Assembly (NCBI GenBank): GCA_023055425.1
Contig: JALGPY010000004.1
Location: 59,915,718 to 59,979,717, forward strand
Direction: 5' to 3'
Length of the DNA stretch: 64,000 bases
Origin: Linanthus parryae
Lineage: Eukaryota > Streptophyta > Magnoliopsida > Ericales > Polemoniaceae
In this document: positions 38,406 to 47,497 of the stretch, piece by piece
Position numbering within the stretch: the first letter of the stretch is position 1
Layout: the number at the start of each line of letters is the position of its first letter
Position numbers and translations under genes: made by a program
The notes under the pieces: generated by a model
Seen by the model: the letters and a program-made list of their open reading frames with translations, nothing else
Told to the model about the DNA's origin: nothing
Databases searched by the model: none

Positions 38406-40064
38406 TTAGAATTCTACAAAAAGGAAAATACGCAAGTTTTAGTATTTGTGAATTTTTGACTATATTCAATAATGGCTAGTTTATCAAATATAGCTCCCAC
38501 TATTTTTCTACGGATTAATAACCCTCAAGATATTAATGCGGAAAATATCCTTATATTTTCTAGTGGGCCAAGATCCATGTTTCATCTCCTTATGAGCTTG
38601 CTTTGGCAAGTCACCCATAATTTAACTACTTTAGGTAGGAACGATTCCAATTGCATCCCTTATGCAACTCTTGGTTCAATTGGGCAAATAACTCCTTATT
38701 TATCCATCCATATGGATAATCCCAATTGATTGCCTCTAGGTTTCTTAATCATATTAATTGCCTAGTTGTGTTCAACATCTTATTTAAACAATTGCACACG
38801 AGGTGTGCCATCGCATTCCATCATTATGAACCAAGTCGCCATGCTTTGGCACGCACGATCTTGATAAATAATGATGATAATGAGTGTTTAAATAACGAGA
38901 AGGCAAGAACACAATATTTGAATTTTGAGGGATTTTAAATTCAATTTTAATTGTTTTGTTGATAAAAATCAACTAATCTATCTATTTGAGTTTGGGAAAA
39001 ACTCCAAATAATAGATCCGGGTTGTCTAATTATCTTATTATCCTAATTGCATGCATCATCCATACACCAACCACACAGTAATAAGACAATAAAATAAACA
39101 ACCACAAAACAAAAAATAAACGTGATGTGGATATGGCCTTTTCTATCTAAGACAATTCCAAGCCAATGGAATTATCTATGAACCCTAAAGCAAACACATC
39201 TCCATGCGTCTTGATCTTTTGGTCCATCCTTCATAGTCATGTGGAATGCTCCATGCTCCATCTTTTGTGGCTCCTTTTGACTTTGGGCTTCTTTTCTTCA
39301 ATCTTGGCTAACAATCTACTTTATCTAGCACTAGCTAACTTCTATACTAAATAAAATAAATCTCACAAGTTGAGAAAAAAAATGGCACGCAGACCATAAA
39401 ACCCTAATTAATTATTAAAATTAATTGATCAGCTCGCAGGCCGTAAACCAAACCACAAAATTAAACATCCACATCAAACCACATCCTAAGGCCATATCCA
39501 ATCACCATGCGAATTGCACATAAACAGTTAAAATCCGATTTTAACGCGCTTGGTCAATTTTAATTGATTTTAGGATTTCTAGGGTTAAAACGGTCCATGG
39601 GCCCAACAATCAAATTGCCCGGGCCCAAAAAGGTGAACCACAAGGCCCTAGGGCCGGCCCGACCCATAACCCACGCGGCTAGGCCGCGGGCTAGGGCCGC
39701 CCGACCCCTAGGGCGGCCAAGCTTGGGCGGCAAGCAAGAGGGGCGGTCCCCTAGGGGGGCCGAACCTCTTTGAGGGAGTTGTTTCCAAAACAACTCCCTT
39801 CCTTGGTGCCCAAGTTTGGTTGTTTCCTTGTTTTGGGAGAACTCCTTCTTTCCCAAGGATGCCAAAACCCTAGATCTAAGATTCTAAAATTTCTCAAACT
39901 CACCAATTAATGCATCCAATGCAAAAATTAGATCTTGTTATGATAGATTATTGACAAATTGCATCCCATGCTTGATTTGTCTTGTTTTACGCGATAAACA
40001 ATCAATTCAAGGTGTAAAACAACTAAAACGTAACACATAAACCACGTTTATGCTCTACGACCTG
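38406..40064 (-). other. Copia untranslated leader
   Basis: About 1.66 kb lies between the primer-binding site and the gag ATG. It includes a GC-rich segment (39590-39780) with a 101-aa minus ORF (39560-39865) rich in Gly, Arg and Pro that lacks any family motif. I regard that ORF as fortuitous. The remainder is AT-rich. Confidence 0.6.
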
Positions 40065-40078
40065 TGGCTCTGATACCA
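40065..40078 (-). other. Copia primer-binding site (initiator Met tRNA)
   Basis: The minus strand reads tggtatcagagcca, complementary to the 3' end of plant initiator methionine tRNA, one base inside the 5' LTR. Confidence 0.9.
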
Positions 40079-40079
40079 C

Positions 40080-41503
40080 TGTAGGGTTTTAATTCATGGA
40101 TGCGCAACGGAAACAAAATTAACCATGAAAAACCCTCCAAGGATCACAAGTCAAGAGACATAACGATGGTAAAGGAAGAAATGAATAACACACCTTAGGG
40201 TTCTCCTTTGATGACTTCAAACGCGAATTGTGTCACGTTCTCTATGGTTGATCCACGCCTAGAGTTGATTCCTAGATCTCCCACTCCTTGGTGCTAGCCC
40301 GGAAAGAGGAAGAGGAAGAAGAATAACGCAAAACGAGACGAACCAAAGGAGGTTTCGGCCTCCTTTGGGGCCGACGGGGACGGGGCGGCGAGCTAGGGGG
40401 CGGTCGGCTCCTTAGCTTGTTGCTCTCTCTCCTTTTGTTCTCTCCCACTCTTGTTATGTTCAATTATGAGCATAAGTTTTGGGAAGGAAGGAAAGAAGGT
40501 CCTTTATATAGTCCAACAACTCTTTGCCAACTACCTAAAGGACTTATTCTAGTCCTACTAGAATTCGATTTAGTCCCTTCCTTGCAAATTAGTCCCTACT
40601 AAGTTGGCAAGGTTTTGCAAAGTGATCCTTCTAATTAATTAATCCAATTAATTAATTCCCAAATCTAGTTCAACTCTATATAACGTGTGACCCCATAGGT
40701 TCTTTCTAGTTGGTAGCAACTATTTGCTAATATGGAGCGGTTTCTAGCAAAACATCCATTCTAGCCAACTAATAGAATAGTCATCTTGACAACCTTTGTA
40801 CAAGTAATTGTCTCATCCCTTTGTCTCTATATCCGGATTGGACACGAGACATATAAGTCACACTCGTATATCCAATCCATAGTTTCTCGATCCATGGTAA
40901 TAGCCTTATTCGTGCAAATAACATCAATATCCCATATTGATTTATTTGAGTCTGGCCAGACATTCTATAAGCACTATCCCTCGAGTGGACTTGGATATTT
41001 GCTCCCGTTATGTGGAAGGGACAAATTCTATCTACGTCCACTACGATATCTAAGCTTGTTTCTTATTGTATCCAGTACACGCCTTTATAACTACCCAGTT
41101 ACGGTGTAGCGTTTAATGCTACCAAAATCACAATAATCCACAACTAGAATATCTAGTGACTTCAAGTCTAAGGATGACAATACCATTGTACCGCGAGAAG
41201 CGCTTGTGACTTAACATAACGTGTATGTAGCCTTCTCGGAGATGGGTCAATCCAGTGCGACATTACCCCTAATGCACACCTATGTGTTGGATCATGATAT
41301 CTCCATATCAATCCAACCCCATACTGGTCTATAGATGATTGTCCCATTAATCATTATACTGGACTAGGGATATTTAAGATAAACAACACAATTGTAAATC
41401 TAAGGACTTCATTATATTAAATATCCAATAAATAATAAATGAATTTCTAGCCACAAATAAATTCATACTAAACTAGATTGCCTCTAGGGCATCTATTCCA
41501 ACA
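40080..41503 (-). repeat. Copia 5' LTR
   Basis: This 1424-bp LTR lies next to the primer-binding site at 40065-40078. It should hold the element promoter, which would fire leftward towards the helicase gene. Confidence 0.95.
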
Positions 41504-41811
41504 TGTAGATGATTACTCGTTACGAGGGACCCCACACGTGCCTTTATGCCTCTATTGGACTAGATCATCCAAACCTCTCATCAAGACTCGTAGCCAAATT
41601 TTTCTTGAGTCATATCAAGAATAACCATGAGTACAAGGTGAATGATATCATAAAAACATGAAAGATTAGTTTAAAGTGACAATATTGTATGGTAAAGCTT
41701 GTATTGCGACGAATACAGCTATACAGATGGCATTCGATACTTGGGATGATTCATACAAACAACTGCCCTACTTCATGGCAGTGACGAAATATTACAACCC
41801 CATAAATATTG
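41504..41811 (+). pseudogene. MULE transposase, middle part
   Basis: This piece lies between the copia target duplication and the chromovirus. It reads, across a stop and frame shifts, as the MULE region YEGPHTCLYASIGLDHPNLS, KFFLSHIKNNHEYKV, then YGKACIATNTAIQMAFDTWD and YKQLPYFMAVTKYYNP. This fits the segment between the DNA-binding region and the catalytic domain. The chromovirus enters at 41812 and the reading continues at 47291. Confidence 0.75.
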
Positions 41812-42237
41812 TGATACGGTACAGGTTACTTCGCCACCAGGAGCAAGCCTTTCTAAGGACGAAAGAACGAATTCAGTGGAGCAGACGGCTGAACGACCTA
41901 AGCGTACCGTTGGTCCACCGCGTTATTTACAAGATTACGTTCAGACTAAGCTGAAACGTTAATCTTGGTTTCGTATTCTTAAGTATTTATTTTATGTTTA
42001 AGATGTCGTATTTGTTAATTTAGACGTTTTGGGTCTTTTTGCAAGTTGTTATTATATCCGGGGTTTCTAGGCGGTTCTTTACTCGGATTAGGAATTAGGT
42101 CGAACCGCGGGTATAAAAAGGGTGTAAAAGTTTTCAAAGGGGAATAAGAAAAACTTTTGCCCAACTTTGTTTTTTTTCCTTCCTGCTATCGTGAAGCTTC
42201 CTCCTCTGCGAGAGCCATTGTTACCCTGTGGGTAACA
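41812..42237 (+). repeat. Chromovirus 5' LTR
   Basis: This 426-bp LTR contains a TATA-like tataaaaag at 42112-42120, which is a plausible promoter for the element. Confidence 0.93.
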
Positions 42238-42304
42238 AATTGGTGCTTTCATCACTTTCGTCGGCCGGACACCGCGACGAACCGAACACCCACCACCGTG
42301 AAAC

Positions 42305-43225
42305 ATGGTGGACTCCTCCCCGACGGCTACAACCCCGAACCCGTCCGCCCCAGCTCCGGACCAAACCACCGCCGAAGCTTTGTCTGCAATCACAAATCTC
42401 CAAGTTGAGATTTATACTCGGGACAAACGGCGTGATGCCGAGATCGCCGAGAGACAAGACCGGCGCGACACCGCTGCGCTCGAGCGAGAAAAGAAATTGG
42501 CGACCGAGGTCGCAGAGATCAGGGACGCGCTTCGGCAATTGCTCAACCGGGAGTCAGGCCCGCCAATTCCGACCAGCAATTCACCGTCCACCATCGCCAC
42601 CAGGTCCTCCACTACAACTCTTACCGGCGGCTCCAGTGGGGTTATTACAGGGGGTTGGCCGCCACCGCCGTCTCGTCCAGTAAACCCTACGCCCACGGAC
42701 ACGACTCCGCGAATGCGGGTCGACTCACCCCGCTTCAACGGCGATGACCCAGTGGGTTGGATTTTCCGAATCTAGAAATATTTCGACTATTACCGGGCTA
42801 CGGATCAAGATTGCTTTGAGCTAGTCGAATTTTGATTGACGCACCCGCTTCTGATTGGTTTCCTATTACCAATCAAATAATCCAACCTCAACGTGGATGG
42901 ATTTTTTGACTGCAGTGAAATTCCGCTTTGATCCTTGACATTATGAGTATTATGTTGGTGTCCTCTCCAAGATCCAACAAACCTCGAACATCATGGCCTA
43001 TCAAGCTGAATTTGAGAAGGTTTTGCATAAGGTTGTAGGGGTTGAAGACAGGATTTTGGTTTCTCTGTTTCGCGCCGGGTTAAAGCAACCGTTACAGCGC
43101 GAATTAGGATTACGCAACCCTGGCACACTGCCAGAAGCGTTTGCATTTGCTCGAGATTTATCAGCGGGTCAGGAAGAATTGATTCAGGCTTACGTTCCCC
43201 GACGCTCTTGGTCTCAGTCCTTTGG
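42305..43225 (+). pseudogene. Chromovirus gag
   Basis: Starts MVDSSPTATTPNP and has a charged coiled-coil-like stretch (AEIAERQDRRDTAALEREKK). The gag core begins at VDSPRFNGDDPVGWIFRI and is cut by TAG at 42773-42775. Further stops or shifts lie between 42776 and 42990. From 42993 the frame is open again (MAYQAEFEKVLHKVVGVEDR). Confidence 0.85.
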
Positions 43226-44747
43226 CAGGCCACCTTCGGCTCCCACGCCTACTACGCTTTCCCCTTCCACAGCTTCGGCCACTACAACCAAGGCTGCGGT
43301 CGATCCCCCGGTTAAGCGAATTCCACCAGCTGAACAAGCTGAACGACGTCGTCAGGGCCTTTGTTTTATTTGCGATGAGAAGTACTTCCGTGGCCATAAA
43401 TGCAATCCTCCCAAATTCTTACTTCTTTGCACTGAAGAGGATGATGATACTGGGCCACCTGTACCCATTGACGAGGATAATCCCGACATCCTTCTAAATA
43501 ACCTGTCGCACCTTCACACGTTGGCAGGTACACCCCACCCTCGTGCACTTAAGTTGACAGGAACTATTAGTGGTGTATGTGTTCAGGTTCTTATTGATGG
43601 TGGCAGTACCCATAACTTCATTCATCCTACTATGGCCGAGCACCTGTCTCTGTTATTGCACCCTGTTAGCCCGTTCCGGGTTTATGTTGGCAACGGGGAG
43701 TCCTTGCGTTGCACTTATTTTTGTCCCAAGACACCGCTTGTCCTTCAGGGTACGACATTTGAGGTGGATTTATATGCCCTCGCGGTCCATAGCATTGATG
43801 CAGTCCTCGGAGTTCAGTGGTTGCAAACCCTAGGGAAGATTTCACATGATTATAGCAACTTGACTATGGAGTTTGTCTGGAATGGTAAAACGATTGTATT
43901 GACTGGGGTGGATCATGGCCCTCGTGCTATCTCCTATAATTCCTTGGTAGCTCATTGTTCACAGCGGCCCGAGGCTGATTTTTATGAGATTGTGCCAGTC
44001 ACGGCAGACACCGGGACCTCGGTCCCAGCGGAAGAATTTCCTGTTGATCTGCCTGACACGGTCCGACAGGTGTTGACACGCCATCAGGGGGTTTTTTCGG
44101 TTCCCTCTGGCTTACCTCCTTCCCGACAGTGGGATCATCGGATCCATCTCCAACCGGGCGCCCAACCGGTCAATGTTCGGCCTTACCGGTACCCTTATTT
44201 TCAGAAAACAGAGATTGAGAAGCAGGTTCGGGAGATGCTTCACCAGGGTGTTATTCAGCCGAGCCATAGTGCTTTCTCTTCACCAGTTTTGTTAGTCCGC
44301 AAAAAGGATGGCACGTTTCATTTCTGTGTCGATTACCGCGCGCTTAACGCTGCCACAGTGCTTGATCATTTTCCCATTCCGACCACTGACAAACTATTTG
44401 ATGAGCTTGGTGCAGCTCGTTATTTCACGAAACTCGACTTACGCTCAGGCTATCACCAGATTCGTATGCACACCCTCGACATCGAGAAGACCGCTTTTCG
44501 CACTCATGATGGTCATATTGAGTTCCTTGTCATGCCTTTCGGGTTGACGAATGCCCCCTCCACGTTTCAGGCTGCCATGAACCGGATCTTTCGACCATAT
44601 CTGCGATCCTTCGTCATAGTCTTCTTTGACGACATTTTGGTTTACAGCACGACATTGGAGCTCCATGCCCAGCATTTGGATCAGGTCTTGATGTTACTGT
44701 CTGAAAATTGCTTTTATGTCAATTTCTCCAAGTGTTCTTTTAGTTGA
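42993..44747 (+). CDS. Chromovirus gag C-terminus, zinc knuckle, protease and RT
   Basis: An open frame of 584 codons. It contains, in order, gag C-terminal sequence, a zinc knuckle variant CFICDEKYFRGHKC, the protease site VLIDGGSTHNFIH (Asp-Gly-Gly in place of the usual Asp-Ser/Thr-Gly) and RT. The RT shows FCVDYRALNAAT, TKLDLRSGYHQIRM and FFDDILVYS, the gypsy form of the YVDD box. A TGA at 44745-44747 ends it inside RT, and homologous reading resumes at once at 44754. Confidence 0.92.
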   Translation: MAYQAEFEKVLHKVVGVEDRILVSLFRAGLKQPLQRELGLRNPGTLPEAFAFARDLSAGQEELIQAYVPRRSWSQSFGRPPSAPTPTTLSPSTASATTTKAAVDPPVKRIPPAEQAERRRQGLCFICDEKYFRGHKCNPPKFLLLCTEEDDDTGPPVPIDEDNPDILLNNLSHLHTLAGTPHPRALKLTGTISGVCVQVLIDGGSTHNFIHPTMAEHLSLLLHPVSPFRVYVGNGESLRCTYFCPKTPLVLQGTTFEVDLYALAVHSIDAVLGVQWLQTLGKISHDYSNLTMEFVWNGKTIVLTGVDHGPRAISYNSLVAHCSQRPEADFYEIVPVTADTGTSVPAEEFPVDLPDTVRQVLTRHQGVFSVPSGLPPSRQWDHRIHLQPGAQPVNVRPYRYPYFQKTEIEKQVREMLHQGVIQPSHSAFSSPVLLVRKKDGTFHFCVDYRALNAATVLDHFPIPTTDKLFDELGAARYFTKLDLRSGYHQIRMHTLDIEKTAFRTHDGHIEFLVMPFGLTNAPSTFQAAMNRIFRPYLRSFVIVFFDDILVYSTTLELHAQHLDQVLMLLSENCFYVNFSKCSFS

Positions 44748-44753
44748 TCGAGT

Positions 44754-46209
44754 GTGGATTACTTAGGACATGTCATCACTGAAGGGAGAGTCATGGCCGA
44801 TTCGCAGAAAATCGAGGCCATGCTGTCTTGGCCGACCCCTACTTCCGTTCGTCAGCTCCGCAGGTTTCTGGGCCTTACAGGGTATTATCGTCGATTTATC
44901 CGTGATTATGCCACGATTGCTTCTCCTCCCACGGACCTTCTGCTCAAGGATGCCTTTGTCTGGTCACCCGATGCTGCCCAAAGCTTCACCGCCTTGAAAA
45001 AGGCTATGACCTCCGCTCCTGTTCTCCATCTGCCGGACTTTGACAAAACATTTGTGCTGGAGACTGATGCAACTGATTGCGGGGTTGGTGCGGTTCTCCT
45101 TCAGGATAGTCATCCGCTTGCTTTTTTCAGTAAAGGAGCTTTACGCCGTCGTTGAGGCAGTGCAGAAGTGGCGTCAATATTTGCTGGGTCGTGAGTTCAT
45201 TATCCGCAGCGATCATCGCAGTTTGAAGGATTTGTTGACACAGGTTATTCAAAACCCTGATCAGCAGTTTTATATTCGCAAGCTCATGGGTTTTCAGTTT
45301 CGTATCGAGTATAAATCGGGGATCGCCAATCGTGTGGCCGATGCATTATCACGTCGCGACAGTGAGGAGGACGACGTTGCTGTCCTTGTTACGTCAGCAG
45401 TACGGCCATTACCTTCTCTCCTCGAGACCATTCGCAGCCAGACTCGGACTTTGCCGGATCTCCAAGCGCTTGTGACAGCCATTCAGTCAGGTACTCCAGC
45501 TCCTCACTTTACCTTTGTTGATGGAATCGTGTATTACTATACGCGCATTTGTGTGGGTAAAGACTCCGAGGTGCGCTCCTTGCTCCTTCAGGAGTTTCAT
45601 AGTTCTCCTTCCGCTGGCCATCCGGGCATTGATCGGACGTATAAGTGTCTCTCTGCGGTATTTTACTGGCCTGGTATGCATGCTGATGTTCAGCGGTTTG
45701 TGAGTGCCTGCTTGGTGTGTCAGACAACCAAATATTCTACACAGAAGCCAGGTGGTTTGCTACAGCCCCTTCCTATTCCAGATCGGGTATGGACTGCGGC
45801 AACGATGGATATTATCACGGGATTACCGTCTTCTCAGGGATCGATGGCCATCATGGTTGTTGTGGATCGTCTCACTAAGTACGCCCACTTTGGTCCTCTT
45901 CCGACTGATTTTGATGCCCCTCGAGTTGCTCGGTTATTTATTGATCAGGTGGTCAAACATCATGGATTTCCGGAATCCATTGTTTCTGATCGGGATTCCA
46001 TTTTTATGAGTACTTTATGGACTTTGTTGATGCGTTTGAGTGGGACTACACTCAAGTTTAGTACGACATATCATCCGCAAACTGATGGTCAGACTGATCA
46101 TGAATCATGGATTGGAGCAATATTTGCGAGCTTTTACTTCATAGCAGCCGAAGAAGTGGGTTTCTATTTTGCCATGGGCAGAATTAGCCCTAAATTTCAG
46201 CCATCATGA
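44754..46209 (+). pseudogene. Chromovirus RT end, RNase H and integrase
   Basis: 44754-45155 encodes YLGHVITEGRVMA and the RNase H start FVLETDATDCGVGAVLLQD. Near 45130 a small deletion with frame change joins LAFFSK to KELYAVVEAVQKW. The next frame (to 46209) has SDHRSLKDLL, the integrase zinc site (H...H, CLVCQTTK), and core residues in ATMDIITGLP and SIVSDRDSIF. It loses frame after YHPQTDGQTD, just where the catalytic Glu is expected. Confidence 0.88.
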
Positions 46210-47014
46210 GGGAATTCAGATGTCTCCCTACCGTGCCCTTTTCGGTCGTGATCCGCCATCCTTATTTCCCACTGTTCCTGTCGACGGCAAATCGCCGGAG
46301 GCTGATGCTTTGATTTCTGAGCGGCGTGAGATCTTGCGAGATCTCAGACGACATTTGACTTCCTCTCAGCAGCAGATGCGTTTCCAGGCTAATAAACACC
46401 GGCGTGATGTGTCATTTCAGGTGGGCGATATGGTGTTACTACGACTCCGTCCTTACCGCCAGCGTTCTCTGGTTCGGCCATTGTTTGCCAAATTGGCCGG
46501 ACGTTACTACGGCCCGTTTTCTGTTCTAGAGCGCATCGGTACAGTAGCTTATCGTCTTATCTTACCAGAGGGATGTCGGTTTCATGACGTCTTCCACGTT
46601 TCCTTGTTGCGGCATTTCATTCCTGGAACGGCCACGGTACCAGTCGATGTTCTTCCTGATCAAATTTACAAAGGCCGGCCAGTTGCAACTCCCGTCGTCG
46701 CAACGCGTGAGCGGACAGTTTTGGTGCATGGCGTGCCTCAACGACAGTGGCTGGTGACATGGTCCGACGGAGCCCCTCCCTCTTGGGAGCCAGCTACGGA
46801 CATCCAGTCAGCCTTCCCGGATTTACAGCTTGAGGACAAGCTGGCTTTCGAGACCGGGGGAGTTGATACGGTACAGGTTACTTCGCCATCAGGAGCAAGC
46901 CTTTCTAAGGACGAAAGCACGGATTCAATGGAGCAGACGGCTGAGCGACCTAAGCGTACCGTTGGTCCACCGCGTTATTTACAAGATTACGTTCAGCCTA
47001 AGCTGAAACGTTAA
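46169..47014 (+). CDS. Chromovirus integrase C-terminus with chromodomain, running into the 3' LTR
   Basis: A 281-codon frame overlapping the previous one. It begins PWAELALNFSHHEGIQMSPY, then FQVGDMVLLRLRPYRQ and GRYYGPFSVLERIG, and RFHDVFHVSLLRHFIPG. Near residues 180-215 is a chromodomain: QRQWLVTWSDGAPPSWEPAT. Such domains steer integration to particular chromatin. The last 50 codons lie inside the 3' LTR (from 46864), so the LTR itself is partly coding. In the 5' LTR copy the same stretch has lost frame. Confidence 0.9.
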   Translation: MPWAELALNFSHHEGIQMSPYRALFGRDPPSLFPTVPVDGKSPEADALISERREILRDLRRHLTSSQQQMRFQANKHRRDVSFQVGDMVLLRLRPYRQRSLVRPLFAKLAGRYYGPFSVLERIGTVAYRLILPEGCRFHDVFHVSLLRHFIPGTATVPVDVLPDQIYKGRPVATPVVATRERTVLVHGVPQRQWLVTWSDGAPPSWEPATDIQSAFPDLQLEDKLAFETGGVDTVQVTSPSGASLSKDESTDSMEQTAERPKRTVGPPRYLQDYVQPKLKR

Positions 47015-47290
47015 TCTTGGTTTCGTATTCTTAAGTATTTATTTTATGTTTAAAATGTCGTATTTGTTAATTTAGACGTTTTGGGTCTTTTTGCAAGTTG
47101 TTATTATATCCGGGGTTTCTAGGCGGTTCTTTACTCGGATTAGGAATTAGGTCGAACCGCGGGTATAAAAAGGGTGTAAAAGTTTTCAGAGGGGAATAAG
47201 AAAAACTTTTTCCCAACTTTGCTTTTTTTCCTTCCTGCTATCGTGAAGCTTCCTCCTCTGCGAGAAGCCATTGTTACCCTGTGGGTAACA
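46864..47290 (+). repeat. Chromovirus 3' LTR
   Basis: This 427-bp LTR carries the end of the pol reading frame in its first 151 bp (see 46169-47014). Confidence 0.93.
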
Positions 47291-47497
47291 TATTGTATGT
47301 AATTACGTCCACCAATGTGCCTGAAACGCATGTGTTCAAAGGGATGTTCTGGGCTCTAAGTGGCTACATCAAGGGATTCAAGTATTGTCGACCATTGATC
47401 ACCATTGATGCCACGTTCCTGAAGGGCAAGTATAAGGGTGTTGTCATGGTAGGAAACGGGGTTGATGCTAACGGACATATATTCTCCCTCGCTTCTG
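47291..47497 (+). pseudogene. MULE transposase, start of catalytic domain
   Basis: Open reading VITSTNVPETHVFKGMFWALSGYI, then GFKYCRPLITIDATFLKGKY and GNGVDANGHIFSLASVS. This is the MULE transposase core, in which ITIDATFLKGKYKG holds the first acidic residue of the DDE triad and DANGHIF follows. The frame ends where the foldback element begins. The remaining DDE residues and the SWIM zinc finger are nowhere in the window, so the 3' half has been lost. Confidence 0.88.

Larger units (their letters stand above)
33031..41503 (-). mobile_element. Ty1/copia LTR retrotransposon, 8.5 kb, inserted in the MULE transposase
   Basis: The LTRs are 33031-34451 (3' LTR) and 40080-41503 (5' LTR). Both begin tgtagggttt and end ttccaaca in plus orientation and differ at roughly 2% of positions by eye. 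The target-site duplication tgtag is perfect (33026-33030 and 41504-41508). The primer-binding site, on the minus strand at 40078-40065, reads tggtatcagagcca, matching initiator methionine tRNA. A purine tract, agtgggaga, at 34461-34453 adjoins the 3' LTR. Gene order gag-protease-integrase-RT-RNase H on the minus strand is diagnostic of copia. A stop in gag and a frameshift at the gag/pol join disable it. Confidence 0.95.
41812..47290 (+). mobile_element. Ty3/gypsy chromovirus, 5.5 kb, inserted in the MULE transposase
   Basis: The LTRs are 41812-42237 and 46864-47290, starting tgatacgg and ending gggtaaca, with about a dozen differences by eye. The target duplication tattg is perfect (41807-41811 and 47291-47295). 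A purine tract, agaccgggggag, lies at 46851-46862 before the 3' LTR. The order gag-protease-RT-RNase H-integrase is gypsy, and a C-terminal chromodomain marks the chromovirus branch. Stops at 42773-42775 and 44745-44747 and small deletions in RNase H and integrase make it defective. The primer-binding site just inside the 5' LTR (attggtgctttcat, from 42239) is not matched to a tRNA here. Confidence 0.95.

Noticed and set aside
39560..39865. 101-aa GC-rich ORF in the copia leader
   Set aside because: Composition-driven (Gly/Arg/Pro) without family motif, and it lies between the PBS and gag.
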